From NCBI GenBank assembly GCA_902779305.1, contig CACZBD010000001.1, forward strand, positions 62,001 to 126,000: DNA of 64,000 bases, in the 5' to 3' direction. Under the pieces are notes generated by a model. It ran no database searches and was not told the DNA's origin. It worked only from the letters and a program-made list of their open reading frames with translations. The position numbers and the translations under genes are program-made. Source of the DNA: an uncultured Lachnospiraceae bacterium. Its GTDB lineage: Bacteria; Bacillota; Clostridia; Lachnospirales; Lachnospiraceae. This document shows, piece after piece, positions 43,072 through 52,566 of the stretch (positions are counted from its first letter, which is position 1; each line of letters starts with the position of its first letter).

Positions 43072-44201
43072 TGAAGAAAAAATCACTCGCATTGATCCTG
43101 TGCTGTTCCCTTTTCTTTTCCTTCCTGGGCGCCTGCGGCGCAAATATCGGGAGCGGCATGGGTGATCATGCTACGGAACCTGCCACGGAGGAAGAAAAAC
43201 TGACCGTGGTGGGTTTTTCGCAAGTAGGAGCGGAATCCGATTGGCGCAGTGCCAACACGGAATCCATGAAATCCGTTTTTACGGCATATAACGGCTATGA
43301 GCTGATCTTTGATGATGCGCAGCAGAAGCAGACCAATCAGATCATGGCGATCCGGAATTTTATCCAGCAGGAAGTCGATTATATCGTCTTAGCGCCGGTC
43401 ACGGAGACCGGCTGGGATACCGTTTTGCAGGAAGCGCATGATGCGGGGATCCCGGTCATCATTGTGGACCGCATGGTGGATGTTTCAGACAGCCGGCTGT
43501 TTGAATGCTGGGTGGGTTCCAATTTTGAACTCGAAGCACGCAAGATGTGTGAATGGCTCAGATGGTTCTGTGTCAAGCACAACATCCTTGCGGAGGATGT
43601 GTATATTGCGGACATTCAGGGCACCATCGGTGCATCCGCGCAGATCGGGCGAACGGAGGGCTTACAGAAAGCGGCCAGAGAGTACGGCTGGAACATCGTC
43701 GCGACGGTCGAGGGCGAATTCACGAGAGCCAAAGGATATGAAGCCACGCAGCAGCTTCTGCTCAAATATCCGAAGATGAATGTGGTATACTGTGAGAATG
43801 ACAACGAAGCGTTCGGCGCGATCGAAGCAATCAGGGATGCCGGCAAGCAGGTCGGAAGCGACATCAAGAACGGTGAGATCATGGTGCTCTCCTTCGACGG
43901 CGTGAAACCGGAAGCCCTGCAGGATGTGCTGGACGATTCCATTTCCTGTATCGCAGAGTGTAATCCGCTTCACGGACCGAGAGTGGAAGCGATCATCAGG
44001 AAACTGCAGAACGGTGAGACACCGCAAAAATATGAGTATGTGGATGAAGATGTCTTCAGCGCCTACGAAGAGATCGAAAACGTGATCGTGGATTCCAAAG
44101 AGTATCCGATCACACTGGTCACACCGGAACTGATCGAGAGACGCCGGGCGGAATATGACACGGGTTCCTATGTGGAAGAACTGCCGGATAATGTCTACTG
44201 A
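43071..44201 (+). CDS. Sugar ABC transporter substrate-binding lipoprotein 2, YtfQ-like (376 aa)
   Basis: Lipobox LGAC with Cys22 after a hydrophobic signal. The family 2 binding domain starts TVVGFSQVGAESDWRSANTESM, a strong YtfQ-like signature (QVGAESxWR). Further motifs are VDYIVLAPVTETGWDTVL, IPVIIVDRMVDV and MNVVYCENDNEAFGAIEAI. ATG overlaps the permease stop by one base. It is longer than receptor 1 by 43 residues, with an extra C-terminal acidic/aromatic tail. Two receptors in one cluster could widen substrate range, or one could serve as a sensor partner for the upstream YesM-type kinase (inference). Confidence 0.93.
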   Translation: MKKKSLALILCCSLFFSFLGACGANIGSGMGDHATEPATEEEKLTVVGFSQVGAESDWRSANTESMKSVFTAYNGYELIFDDAQQKQTNQIMAIRNFIQQEVDYIVLAPVTETGWDTVLQEAHDAGIPVIIVDRMVDVSDSRLFECWVGSNFELEARKMCEWLRWFCVKHNILAEDVYIADIQGTIGASAQIGRTEGLQKAAREYGWNIVATVEGEFTRAKGYEATQQLLLKYPKMNVVYCENDNEAFGAIEAIRDAGKQVGSDIKNGEIMVLSFDGVKPEALQDVLDDSISCIAECNPLHGPRVEAIIRKLQNGETPQKYEYVDEDVFSAYEEIENVIVDSKEYPITLVTPELIERRRAEYDTGSYVEELPDNVY

Positions 44202-44206
44202 TACGA

Positions 44207-44246
44207 CTGTCCGAAGCCGGATAAAGCTGTCCGGAATCTGATAACG
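44207..44246. repeat. Two tandem 20-bp imperfect repeats upstream of the FGGY kinase gene
   Basis: Units at 44207-44226 and 44227-44246 share CTGTCCG, an A, a C and GATAA at matching positions (CTGTCCGnAnnCnGATAAnG). A TATAAT lies at 44272-44277 with a poor -35. Possible regulator sites for the kinase gene. Confidence 0.45.
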
Positions 44247-44271
44247 TCTGCCGGCAGGGACCGACGGATGA

Positions 44272-44277
44272 TATAAT
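44272..44277 (+). promoter_or_regulatory. -10 element for the FGGY kinase gene
   Basis: TATAAT at 44272-44277, 63 bases before ATG 44341; the -35 region (TGCCGG) is poor, which suits activator control. Confidence 0.4.
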
Positions 44278-44340
44278 GGTGCGTAAATAGCAAGCAATAA
44301 CTGTGAATCATAGAAAATATAGCGAAAAAGGAGAGGGAAC

Positions 44341-45930
44341 ATGGAAAAGAAAGAACTGATCGCTGCCAATAAGGCAATTCTGGGTGTGGAATTCGGCTCT
44401 ACGAGGATCAAGGCGGTCCTGATCGACGACAAAGGCACACCGCTTGCATCCGGCTCACACGAATGGGAAAACCAGCTTGTGGACGGGATCTGGACATACT
44501 CACTGGATGCGGTATGGGCAGGACTGCAGGACTGCTACAGGGATCTTGGCGAAGACGTGAAGAAGCAGTATGATGTGGAACTGACTGGCTTTGCATCCAT
44601 CGGCTTTTCCGCCATGATGCACGGCTATCTTGCTTTTGATAAAGACGGGAAGCTTCTGGTGCCGTTCAGAACCTGGAGAAACACGATCACGGGTGAAGCT
44701 GCGGAGAAACTGACGAAGGAATTCAATTACAATATCCCACAGCGCTGGAGCATCGCACACCTGTATCAGGCGATCTTAAACGGCGAAGAACATGTGAAGG
44801 ACATCGCATTCTTTACAACGCTGGCAGGCTATGTGCACTGGAAACTGACAGGCGAAAAAGTGCTCGGGGTCGGCGATGCATCCGGGATGTTCCCGATCGA
44901 CATCGCAACAGGTTCATTTGACCAGAAAATGGTCGCAAAATTCGATGCGCTTATCGCGGATCAGAACCTCGGCTGGAAATTAAACGATATTTTGCCAAGA
45001 TCGATCTCCGCAGGCGAAGCGGCAGGGACCTTAACGGCAGAAGGGGCAAAACTCCTGGATCCGAGCGGAAAACTTTCCGCAGGCATTCCGTTATGTCCTC
45101 CCGAAGGCGATGCGGGGACCGGCATGGTCGCAACCAACTCCGTTGCAAAGAGAACCGGTAACATCTCCGCAGGTACTTCCGTATTTGCCATGGTGGTTCT
45201 CGAAAAAGAACTTTCCAAAGTATATCCCGAGATCGATCTGGTCACCACACCGGACGGCGCACTGGTCGGCATGGTGCACTGCAACAACTGCACATCCGAG
45301 ATCAGCGCATGGGTATCGCTTTTTGACGAGTTCGCAAACCTGATCGGAAAGCCGTTGGATAAGAATACGATGTATGGATACTTATACAATAAGGCACTTG
45401 AAGGCGATGCGGACTGCGGCGGCCTGATCTCTTACAATTATTTTTCCGGGGAACCCGTTGTCGGATTTGCCGAGGGCGCACCGCTGTTTGTACGAAAAGC
45501 GGATGATTCCTTTAATCTTGCAAACTTCATGCGTATGCATCTCTATTCCGCGCTGGCAGTCCTGAAGGCAGGACTGGATCTGATGTTTAAGGAAGAGCAT
45601 GTGGCTGTTGATGAGATGTTCGGCCACGGCGGCTTCTACAAGACAAAGGGTGTCGGCCAGCGGATCACCGCGGCGGCCATCAATGCGCCCGTTTCCGTTA
45701 TGGAGACAGCCGGAGAAGGCGGCGCCTGGGGCATTGCGCTGCTTGCGGCCTACATGATCGGCAAAAAGGACAACGAATCTCTGCAGCAGTACTTAAATGC
45801 TACCGTATTCGCCGGTCAGAAGGGATCCAGAATGGAACCGGATCAAAAGGATGTGGAAGGCTTCAATGCATTCATGGAGAAGTACTTAAACGGCTTATCC
45901 ATCGAGCATGCGGCCGTGGATGCACTGTAA
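44341..45930 (+). CDS. FGGY-family carbohydrate kinase, probably L-ribulokinase-like (529 aa)
   Basis: ATP-dependent sugar kinase. The N-terminal phosphate-binding strand reads [16 protein letters not shown] (D-x-G-T variant with Glu-Phe-Gly-Ser). Mid motifs [13 protein letters not shown] and RTWRNTITG are followed by the second-domain ATP site [10 protein letters not shown] and [30 protein letters not shown] is the C-terminal signature. The protein closely resembles a subgroup of long FGGY kinases (about 530 aa) found in gut bacteria near arabinose genes, hence the ribulokinase suggestion; xylulokinase is an alternative. Position after the sugar importer fits phosphorylation of the imported or isomerised pentose. 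No isomerase or epimerase gene is in the window. A strong terminator follows. Confidence 0.88.
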   Translation: MEKKELIAANKAILGVEFGSTRIKAVLIDDKGTPLASGSHEWENQLVDGIWTYSLDAVWAGLQDCYRDLGEDVKKQYDVELTGFASIGFSAMMHGYLAFDKDGKLLVPFRTWRNTITGEAAEKLTKEFNYNIPQRWSIAHLYQAILNGEEHVKDIAFFTTLAGYVHWKLTGEKVLGVGDASGMFPIDIATGSFDQKMVAKFDALIADQNLGWKLNDILPRSISAGEAAGTLTAEGAKLLDPSGKLSAGIPLCPPEGDAGTGMVATNSVAKRTGNISAGTSVFAMVVLEKELSKVYPEIDLVTTPDGALVGMVHCNNCTSEISAWVSLFDEFANLIGKPLDKNTMYGYLYNKALEGDADCGGLISYNYFSGEPVVGFAEGAPLFVRKADDSFNLANFMRMHLYSALAVLKAGLDLMFKEEHVAVDEMFGHGGFYKTKGVGQRITAAAINAPVSVMETAGEGGAWGIALLAAYMIGKKDNESLQQYLNATVFAGQKGSRMEPDQKDVEGFNAFMEKYLNGLSIEHAAVDAL

Positions 45931-45964
45931 TCTGTATTTGGCGTCCGGTATCAAAGAGAGACAG

Positions 45965-45997
45965 ACGGCTGCCGCGGACTGCGGCGGCCGTTTTTTT
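45965..45997 (+). terminator. Terminator of the sugar operon
   Basis: ACGGCTGCCGC (45965-45975) pairs with GCGGCGGCCGT (45981-45991; one G-U), then TTTTTT to 45997. Confidence 0.9.
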
Positions 45998-45998
45998 C

Positions 45999-46027
45999 TT
46001 GCGTGCACCGGGTATGTGTATTATGAT
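45999..46027 (+). promoter_or_regulatory. Promoter of the aminotransferase gene
   Basis: TTGCGT (45999-46004), 17-base spacer, TATGAT (46022-46027), directly after the preceding terminator. Confidence 0.6.
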
Positions 46028-46072
46028 AATGAAAATGACCAAAAGAGATTTTTTAAAGTGGGAGAGCGTAAG

Positions 46073-47353
46073 ATGAAACAGTACAGCGAACTTTCAAGAT
46101 CGGAACTGATCGAACTCGAGCAGCGTCTTTTTCTTCAATATGAAGACATGCGGGCAAGGGGATTGAATCTGAACATGGCGCGCGGACTTCCGTCTGCCGA
46201 GCAGCTGGATATGGAAGCCGATTTCTTCGGTATCCTCTATCCCGATTCCGAATTTATATCAGAGGAAGGAAAGGATTGCAGAAACTACGGCGAGCTTACC
46301 GGGATCCATGAGGCCAGAAGGCTGATGGGAGCGATGATGGAGATCAAGTCCGAAAATGTGATCGTTTTCGGAAATTCCAGCCTGAATGTCATGTATGATA
46401 CGGTTGCAAGGTCGATGGTGCTTGGGGTTTGCGGATCCACGCCGTGGTGCAAACTGGACAAGGTAAAGTTCTTATGCCCGGTTCCCGGTTATGACAGACA
46501 TTTTGCGATCACGGAGCAGTTCGGCATCGAGATGATCAATATCCCGATGACAAACGAAGGCCCCGATATGGATCTGGTCGAAAATTACGTGAACAACGAC
46601 CCGTCCGTGAAAGGCATCTGGTGCGTTCCCAAATACAGCAATCCGGGCGGGGTCACCTATTCCGATGAAACCGTACGGCGGTTCGCCAACCTGCATCCGG
46701 CTGCGGAGGATTTCCGTATTTTCTGGGACAATGCTTATTGTATCCATCATCTTTACGATGACAGACAGGACAAACTCGTGGAGATCCTTGACGCCTGTGA
46801 GAAGGCCGGAAATCCGGACATGGTTTACAAGTTCTGCTCCACGTCAAAGGTGACGTTTCCGGGCAGCGGACTTGCGGCCCTCGGCGCAAGCAAAAAGAAC
46901 CTGGATTACGTCAAGAGCGTGATCTCGATCCAGACGATCGGTCACGATAAACTGAACCAGCTGCGTCATGTCCGCTATTTCAAAGATATCAACGGGATGA
47001 AAGCGCATATGAAAAAGCATGCCGCCATTCTGCGGCCGAAGTTTGAACTGGTCCAGAGAAAGCTGAACGAAGAACTGGGCGGTCTCGGGATCGGAGAGTG
47101 GTCCAATCCCGTCGGCGGATATTTTGTTTCGTTCAACACGCTTCCCGGATGTGCCGGAACAGTCATCTCCATGTGTAAAGAGGCCGGTGTGACGATGACC
47201 GGAGCCGGAGCGACTTATCCGTACAAGAAAGATCCCGAAGATTCCAACATCAGGATCGCGCCCACATTCCCGCCGATCGACGAGCTTGACCAGGCCATGG
47301 ATGTATTTACGCTCTGCGTAAAAATCGCGAGTGTCAGGAAACTGCTCGGATAA
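46073..47353 (+). CDS. PLP-dependent aminotransferase, class I/II fold (426 aa)
   Basis: ATG 46073 follows GGGAGAG. The protein matches the aspartate-aminotransferase-like group with a short helical N-terminus (LNLNMARGLPSAEQ, then NYGELTGIHEARRLMG). PLP-binding elements are visible: GNSSLNVMYD, YSNPGGVTYS (Asn-Pro-Gly), DNAYCIHHL with the cofactor-contacting Asp219 and Tyr222, and the Schiff-base Lys259 in CSTSKVTFPGSG. Arg near the C-terminus is in SNIRIAPTFPP. It is not fused to a DNA-binding domain, unlike MocR regulators. Substrate unknown; amino donor is probably a dicarboxylic amino acid. The NUDIX gene follows after 38 bases and may be co-transcribed. Confidence 0.92.
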   Translation: MKQYSELSRSELIELEQRLFLQYEDMRARGLNLNMARGLPSAEQLDMEADFFGILYPDSEFISEEGKDCRNYGELTGIHEARRLMGAMMEIKSENVIVFGNSSLNVMYDTVARSMVLGVCGSTPWCKLDKVKFLCPVPGYDRHFAITEQFGIEMINIPMTNEGPDMDLVENYVNNDPSVKGIWCVPKYSNPGGVTYSDETVRRFANLHPAAEDFRIFWDNAYCIHHLYDDRQDKLVEILDACEKAGNPDMVYKFCSTSKVTFPGSGLAALGASKKNLDYVKSVISIQTIGHDKLNQLRHVRYFKDINGMKAHMKKHAAILRPKFELVQRKLNEELGGLGIGEWSNPVGGYFVSFNTLPGCAGTVISMCKEAGVTMTGAGATYPYKKDPEDSNIRIAPTFPPIDELDQAMDVFTLCVKIASVRKLLG

Positions 47354-47391
47354 ACAGGCAGTTACAGTGCCTGGAAACAACGGAGGAACAG

Positions 47392-47934
47392 ATGGAATTA
47401 AGACCGGAAAGGATCGGCCGCAGACTCATACATAACGGCGCGATCGTTGACATTTATCAGGACCGGATGGTATTGCCGGACGGAACGGAAGAGAATTATG
47501 ATTTTATCAAACATAAAGGCGCAGCTGCGGTCATTCCCGTTATGGATGACGGCAGGATCATCATGGTGCGCCAGTACAGGAACGCGATCGACCAGTATAC
47601 GCTTGAGATCCCGGCGGGCGGATTAAACGGTGCGGATGAGCCGACAAAGATCGCCGCGCACCGCGAGCTGGAAGAAGAGACGGGTTACTATGCCGATCTG
47701 AATGACGTGGAATTCCTGCTCACGCTCTATACGACCGTTGCTTTCTGTAATGAGAAGATCGATATCTATCTGGCAAGAAATCTCAGAAAGACGCAGCAGC
47801 ATCTGGATGATGATGAGTTTATCGATGTATCCCTCCATACGATCGACGAGCTGACGCAGATGGTCCGAGACGGTAAGATCGTGGACGCCAAGACGATCGC
47901 AGGGCTGATGACCTACCGCGCGATGTTGCCCTGA
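47392..47934 (+). CDS. NUDIX hydrolase, ADP-ribose pyrophosphatase type (180 aa)
   Basis: Metal-dependent hydrolase of nucleoside diphosphate-X compounds. The Nudix box is complete: G-x5-E-x7-RELEEETGY (about residues 77-99), with three catalytic Glu residues. The preceding region (VIPVMDDGRIIMVRQYRNAI and LEIPAGGLNGADE) is characteristic of ADP-sugar pyrophosphatases (NudF/YqkG). AGAGGAGG-like AACGGAGG precedes ATG 47392. The gene lies upstream of a XerD-type gene, an arrangement common in Clostridia. After the stop there is a small palindrome (GCTCCGGGGAGC 47958-47969) but no clear terminator. Confidence 0.92.
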   Translation: MELRPERIGRRLIHNGAIVDIYQDRMVLPDGTEENYDFIKHKGAAAVIPVMDDGRIIMVRQYRNAIDQYTLEIPAGGLNGADEPTKIAAHRELEEETGYYADLNDVEFLLTLYTTVAFCNEKIDIYLARNLRKTQQHLDDDEFIDVSLHTIDELTQMVRDGKIVDAKTIAGLMTYRAMLP

Positions 47935-48096
47935 TGATCTGCCGCGTTATGATGCCCGCTCCGGGGAGCGATCCCCATATCATACTTTCGCTTTGGTTTC
48001 AATAAAAAGTTTACAAAAAAATCCGATTTTTTCGCATTATGTAAATATTTTGCTCTGAAATCATTACAGAAAAAATAATTTTTTTACGATTTTTTT

Positions 48097-48140
48097 ACAA
48101 CATGTTGTGATGCGTAAAAACGCGTCGACCGACATGTTGT
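48097..48140. repeat. Palindromic repeats in the AT-rich xerD upstream region
   Basis: The perfect palindrome ACAACATGTTGT (48097-48108) is followed by GCGTAAAAACGC (48112-48123) and a second ACATGTTGT (48132-48140), 32 bases from the first. The surrounding 47990-48260 is very AT-rich with runs of T (TTTTTTTACGATTTTTTTAC). This 328-base gap holds no gene; the repeats may be regulator sites. Confidence 0.5.
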
Positions 48141-48192
48141 ATTTTTGTCGCAAAATGTGCATAAAGTGGCTGAAAATGGGCATAATTTGCGA

Positions 48193-48221
48193 TTGCTTTT
48201 CTCAAAAAATCTGCTTATAAT
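48193..48221 (+). promoter_or_regulatory. Promoter of the xerD-like gene
   Basis: TTGCTT (48193-48198), 17-base spacer, TATAAT (48216-48221). Confidence 0.7.
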
Positions 48222-48261
48222 GGTTAAAGTAACGAGTTGAAGCAGGAAGGTTATTGATTGA

Positions 48262-49146
48262 ATGGAACAGCAACTGCAAGCGTTTATTTCGTATTTACAT
48301 AACGTTAAAAAGACTTCAACCAACACGGAACTCAGTTACAAAAGAGACCTGGCCAAACTGAAGAAGTTTTTGGAAGCCAGGGGGATCACCGAAACATCAC
48401 AAGTCAGCGCTTCCGATTTGGAAGCTTACATACAAGATCTCAACGAGAATGGTTTTAAAGCGGCAACGGTATCCAGAAACATCGCTTCGATGAAAGCGTT
48501 CTTCGGATATGCCGTGAAGGAACTGGGAATCAAGGAAGATCCGTCTGCCGGCCTCAAATCACCCAAGATTGAAAAGAAGATGCCGGAAATTCTCACCATG
48601 GAAGAGGTCGTACGCCTTTTGGAACAGCCCAAAGGCGATACCCCCAAGGAGATTCGCGACAAAGCGATGCTGGAATTGCTTTATGCAACCGGCATACGTG
48701 TTTCGGAATTGATCGGACTGGAAGTTTCCGATGTTAATATGCAGATGAATTACATCCTGTGCAGGGACGCCAACAAGGAAAGAGTCATTCCTTTCGGCAA
48801 CGAGGCCAGACATGCCCTGATCCGCTATATGGAATCCTCCAGAGCGATCATGGTCGAGGATCCGTCTTCACCGATCCTGTTCGCCAACTGCTCGGGACAG
48901 AAGATGAGCAGGCAGGGCTTCTGGAAGCTGATCAAGTATTACGCCAAGAAGGCGGGGATCACTTCGGACATCACGCCGCACACGCTCAGGCATTCATTTG
49001 CGGCACATCTGGTTGAGAACGGTGCCGACTTGCGGTCGGTTCAGGAAATGCTCGGACATTCCGATATTTCCACCACGCAGATCTACGCGTCGATGAATCA
49101 CAACCGGATCCGGGAAGTATATACAAGAGCTCATCCGAGAGGATGA
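48262..49146 (+). CDS. xerD: Tyrosine recombinase XerD-like (294 aa)
   Basis: Site-specific recombinase of the lambda-integrase family, probably resolving chromosome dimers. The N-terminal SAM-like core-binding domain (about 1-85) begins FISYLHNVKKTSTNTELSYKRD. All catalytic residues are present: Arg146 (ATGIRVSEL), Lys172, His240 and Arg243 (HTLRHS), His266 (LGHSDIS) and nucleophile Tyr275 (QIYAS). Length matches Xer proteins (about 295). No attachment sites, phage genes or inverted structural genes lie nearby, so a housekeeping Xer role is favoured over prophage integration. A XerC or other YdcL-like recombinase role cannot be excluded. Confidence 0.88.
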   Translation: MEQQLQAFISYLHNVKKTSTNTELSYKRDLAKLKKFLEARGITETSQVSASDLEAYIQDLNENGFKAATVSRNIASMKAFFGYAVKELGIKEDPSAGLKSPKIEKKMPEILTMEEVVRLLEQPKGDTPKEIRDKAMLELLYATGIRVSELIGLEVSDVNMQMNYILCRDANKERVIPFGNEARHALIRYMESSRAIMVEDPSSPILFANCSGQKMSRQGFWKLIKYYAKKAGITSDITPHTLRHSFAAHLVENGADLRSVQEMLGHSDISTTQIYASMNHNRIREVYTRAHPRG

Positions 49147-49155
49147 GCTCTTTTT
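49125..49155 (+). terminator. Terminator of the xerD-like gene
   Basis: GAGCTCATCC (49127-49136) pairs with GGATGAGCTC (49141-49150) around GAGA, then TTTTT. The stem contains the last codons and the stop codon of the gene. Confidence 0.85.
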
Positions 49156-49185
49156 CTATGTTTTGCTCTATGTTCTGTTCCGTGC

Positions 49186-50010
49186 TCAAAGCGGCAGGAA
49201 TGCAGGCTTACGGTTTTCATAAACCGTATAATAGCGGAACCCGCAGTTCTTAAGGATGCCTTCTGCCACATCAAAATCCCTTGCAATGTTTTCCGGCACA
49301 TGCGCATCGGAAGCGGTGGTGATGATCTCGCCGCCGAGTTCACGGTATCTTCTTAGGAAGATTTCGTTCGGATTCGTGCTTTTCATATTGCGGCTCAGGC
49401 CTCCGGTGTTGATCTCGATCCCTTTCCCCTTTTCGATCAGCAAACGGAAGATCTCATCAACAAGGTCGGCATAGTCCTCATACCGGTATTGGAACTGCTG
49501 TTCTGCAACGGGCGCGTACCTGACGGCATAGTCCAGATGTCCGTACACGTCAAAATCATCAAAGGCACGGATATTTTCGAGGATCGACTCGAAATATTCC
49601 CGCATGGCTGCTTTGATCGTTCTTCCCTCAAAAAAGGCAGGGTAGTAGGGATCCTTCCTGTTGCAGAGATGCGAGGATGCGATGACAAAATCAAACGGAT
49701 AAGCGCCTACGGCCTCCTTCTGTTTTGCAACGGCCTGCGGCTGCACGCCGAGTTCGATCCCGAAACATACCTTGATTTTTCCGGCAAACTGCGGCGCGAT
49801 ATCAAGGTAATCCGCGCGGTATTTTGCAAGATCGAGTTCAAACATGCCCTCGCTTCCGGGCTCCGTATACACAAAGTCCGGGTCATGGTGCTCCGTGAAG
49901 CAGATCTGTTTCAGACCGCATGCTGCAGCCTTAAGGATCATGGATTCCATGGGCGCATCAGAATCGCCGGAATGGTCGGAATGCATATGATAATCGGCTC
50001 GTATTGCCAT
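49186..50010 (-). CDS. PHP-family phosphatase, histidinol-phosphatase-like (274 aa)
   Basis: Start at 50010 (MAIRADYHMHSD) follows AAGGAGA on the - strand. PHP metal-binding motifs appear in order: DYHMHSDHSGDS, FTEHHDPDF, GIELGV (Glu ligand), SSHLCNRKDPYY, GHLDYAVRY and SDAHVPENI. This arrangement matches trinuclear-metal HisK/HisJ-type histidinol phosphatases and their relatives. No other histidine genes are nearby, so another phosphoester substrate is possible. It faces the xerD-like gene; 39 bases separate the stops. Confidence 0.88.
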   Translation of the reverse strand: MAIRADYHMHSDHSGDSDAPMESMILKAAACGLKQICFTEHHDPDFVYTEPGSEGMFELDLAKYRADYLDIAPQFAGKIKVCFGIELGVQPQAVAKQKEAVGAYPFDFVIASSHLCNRKDPYYPAFFEGRTIKAAMREYFESILENIRAFDDFDVYGHLDYAVRYAPVAEQQFQYRYEDYADLVDEIFRLLIEKGKGIEINTGGLSRNMKSTNPNEIFLRRYRELGGEIITTASDAHVPENIARDFDVAEGILKNCGFRYYTVYENRKPAFLPL

Positions 50011-50101
50011 GATCATTCTCCTTGTCTTAAAAATCACGTATAAAATATCATTGTTTTATGTGAAAATCAAGAAATCCCTACTTTATACAGGAAAATAAGT
50101 C

Positions 50102-50130
50102 TTGTTTTTTTCCTATAAATTGAGTAGAAT
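50102..50130 (+). promoter_or_regulatory. Promoter of gap
   Basis: TTGTTT (50102-50107), 17-base spacer, TAGAAT (50125-50130). Alternatives nearby include TTGAGT with a downstream GATAAT. Confidence 0.5.
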
Positions 50131-50179
50131 ATATTTTGCTGATAATTTTATGACAAACTTAAGTCAGGAGGAATTGAAA

Positions 50180-51187
50180 ATGGCAGTAAAAGTAGCAATC
50201 AATGGTTTTGGCCGTATCGGTCGTCTTGCATTCAGACAGATGTTTGGTGCTGACGGATACGAAGTAGTAGCGATCAACGATTTAACAACCCCGAAGATGC
50301 TGGCTCATCTTTTAAAGTATGACAGTGCGCAGGGTACATATGCGCTGGCTGATACCGTATCCGCTGATGACGAAGCAGGTACGATCACAGTAAATGGCAA
50401 GACTCTGAAGATCTACAAAGAGCCCGATGCAAACAACTGCCCTTGGGGCGAGCTTGGTGTTGACGTAGTTCTGGAGTGCTCCGGTTTCTACACATCCAAG
50501 GAAAAAGCACAGGCACACATCAATGCAGGCGCACGTAAGGTTGTTATTTCCGCTCCTGCAGGCAACGATCTTCCTACCATCGTTTACAATGTTAACCACA
50601 CAGATCTGAAGCCGGAAGATACCATCATTTCCGCAGCAAGCTGCACAACAAACTGCTTAGCTCCGATGGCTAAGGCATTAAATGATCTTGCAGGCATCAA
50701 GTCCGGTATCATGAGCACGATCCACGCTTACACAGGTGACCAGATGATCCTTGACGGACCGCAGAGAAAGGGTGACTTAAGAAGATCCCGCGCAGGCGCG
50801 ATCAACATCGTTCCCAACTCCACAGGTGCTGCAAAGGCTATCGGCCTTGTTATCCCTGAGCTGAACGGCAAACTGATCGGTTCCGCACAGCGTGTTCCGA
50901 CCCCGACAGGTTCCACCACGATTCTGGTAGCTACAGTTGAGAAGTCCGTTACCAAGGAAGAGATCAACGCTTACATGAAGAAAGTTGCAAACGAGTCCTA
51001 CGGCTACAACGAGGATCAGATCGTTTCCAGCGATATCGTAGGTTCCACATACGGTTCCATCTTCGATGCAACACAGACCATGGTTGGCGCTGACAATCTG
51101 GTACAGGTTGTTTCCTGGTACGATAACGAGAACAGCTACACCTCTCAGATGGTTCGTACGATCAAGTACTTCTCCGATCTGAAATAA
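50180..51187 (+). CDS. gap: Glyceraldehyde-3-phosphate dehydrogenase, type I (335 aa)
   Basis: NAD-dependent oxidation and phosphorylation of glyceraldehyde 3-phosphate in glycolysis. ATG 50180 follows AGGAGGA (50167-50173); upstream in-frame codons lack a site. Rossmann loop [13 protein letters not shown], catalytic Cys155 in [12 protein letters not shown], His in [10 protein letters not shown], and [13 protein letters not shown] near the end are all present. Length is standard. It is the first of a gap-pgk-tpiA cluster, with a hairpin terminator before pgk that may allow read-through. Codon use looks biased to a small set, in keeping with high expression. Confidence 0.98.
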   Translation: MAVKVAINGFGRIGRLAFRQMFGADGYEVVAINDLTTPKMLAHLLKYDSAQGTYALADTVSADDEAGTITVNGKTLKIYKEPDANNCPWGELGVDVVLECSGFYTSKEKAQAHINAGARKVVISAPAGNDLPTIVYNVNHTDLKPEDTIISAASCTTNCLAPMAKALNDLAGIKSGIMSTIHAYTGDQMILDGPQRKGDLRRSRAGAINIVPNSTGAAKAIGLVIPELNGKLIGSAQRVPTPTGSTTILVATVEKSVTKEEINAYMKKVANESYGYNEDQIVSSDIVGSTYGSIFDATQTMVGADNLVQVVSWYDNENSYTSQMVRTIKYFSDLK

Positions 51188-51213
51188 GTTTTACAGAAAC
51201 CAAGTATGACCTT

Positions 51214-51247
51214 CAGGGTCCGGTCTTTTGGACCGGACCCTGTTTTA
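51214..51247 (+). terminator. Terminator of gap
   Basis: CAGGGTCCGGTC (51214-51225) pairs perfectly with GACCGGACCCTG (51231-51242), 5-base loop, then TTTTA. Confidence 0.8.
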
Positions 51248-51316
51248 TGCGGCCGGACCGATTGCATCAGCGACCGGGACGGCGCATGAGAATAAAAAGA
51301 TAAAGGAGAAACAATT

Positions 51317-52549
51317 ATGGCACTGAACAAGAAATCCGTAGACGATTTTAACGCAAAGGGCAGAAGAGTACTGGTAAGATGTGATTTTAACGTACCTTTA
51401 AAGAACGGTGAGATCACGGACGAGACCAGGATCGTTGCAGCACTGCCGACCATTCAGAAACTGATCAAGGACGGCGCGAAAGTGATCCTTTGCTCCCACC
51501 TCGGCAAGGTAAAAGAAGGCCCGAACGAGAAAGAATCCTTAGCACCCGTTGCAAAGAGACTTTCCGAGAAACTCGGCAAGGAAGTTGTTTTTGTATCCGA
51601 TTACAACGTTACCGGACAGGCAGCAACTGATGCAGTGAACGCAATGAAGGAAGGCGATGTTGTCCTGCTTCAGAACACGCGTTTCCGCGGCAAGGAAGAG
51701 ACCAAGCCCGGCGATGCGGGCGAAGCTTTCGCAAAAGAACTGGCAGATCTTGCGGATGACTATGTATGCGACGCTTTCGGTTCCGCGCACAGAGCACATG
51801 CTTCCGTAGCTGTCGTTACCAAGTACATCTCCGAAAAAGGCGGCACAAATGCAGTCGGTTATCTGATGCAGAAAGAGATCAACTTCTTAGGCAATGCCGT
51901 AGAGAATCCGGTCCGTCCGTTCGTAGCGATCCTTGGCGGCGCAAAAGTTGCCGACAAACTGAACGTTATCGACAACCTGCTTGAGAAGGCAGATACCCTG
52001 ATCATCGGTGGCGGCATGGCGTTCACATTCTTAAAGGCAAAAGGCTATGAGATCGGAAAATCTCTGGTTGATGATGAGAAGATCGATTACTGTAAGGAAA
52101 TGATGGCGAAGGCTGAGAAACTCGGTAAGAAGCTTCTGCTTCCCGTTGATACGGGTGTGGCTGCATCCTTCCCGGATCCGATCGACGGACCGATCGATGT
52201 GACCTATGTTGATTCCGACAAGATCCCTGCAGATCAGGAAGGCCTTGACATCGGACCGAAGACACAGGAACTCTTTGCAAACGCTGTAAAGAGCGCAAAG
52301 ACCGTTGTCTGGAACGGACCGATGGGCGTATTCGAAAATCCGACACTGGCAAAAGGCACGATCGCAGTTGCGAAGGCTCTTGCAGAGACCGATGCCACAA
52401 CGATCATCGGTGGCGGCGATTCCGCAGCAGCCTGCAACCAGCTTGGTTTTGCTGACAAGATGAGCCACATCAGCACAGGCGGCGGCGCTTCCCTTGAATT
52501 CTTAGAGGGCAAGGAACTGCCGGGCGTATACGCAGCAGACGACAAATAA
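51317..52549 (+). CDS. pgk: Phosphoglycerate kinase (410 aa)
   Basis: Transfers the phosphate of 1,3-bisphosphoglycerate to ADP. AAAGGAGA precedes ATG. The signature [11 protein letters not shown] is at residues 18-28, with CSHLGKVK and [12 protein letters not shown] (substrate region). The nucleotide site includes [18 protein letters not shown] and GGGDSAAA. The protein is a little longer than the about 395-residue norm. It lies between gap and tpiA; no strong promoter was found in the 70 bases after the gap terminator, so read-through or a weak promoter is implied. Confidence 0.98.
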   Translation: MALNKKSVDDFNAKGRRVLVRCDFNVPLKNGEITDETRIVAALPTIQKLIKDGAKVILCSHLGKVKEGPNEKESLAPVAKRLSEKLGKEVVFVSDYNVTGQAATDAVNAMKEGDVVLLQNTRFRGKEETKPGDAGEAFAKELADLADDYVCDAFGSAHRAHASVAVVTKYISEKGGTNAVGYLMQKEINFLGNAVENPVRPFVAILGGAKVADKLNVIDNLLEKADTLIIGGGMAFTFLKAKGYEIGKSLVDDEKIDYCKEMMAKAEKLGKKLLLPVDTGVAASFPDPIDGPIDVTYVDSDKIPADQEGLDIGPKTQELFANAVKSAKTVVWNGPMGVFENPTLAKGTIAVAKALAETDATTIIGGGDSAAACNQLGFADKMSHISTGGGASLEFLEGKELPGVYAADDK

Positions 52550-52566
52550 AAAAAGAGAACTTATCC

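Noticed and set aside
48262..49146. Prophage or integrative-element integrase
   Set aside because: All Xer catalytic residues and Xer-like length are present, and no phage genes, attachment repeats or tRNA flank the gene.
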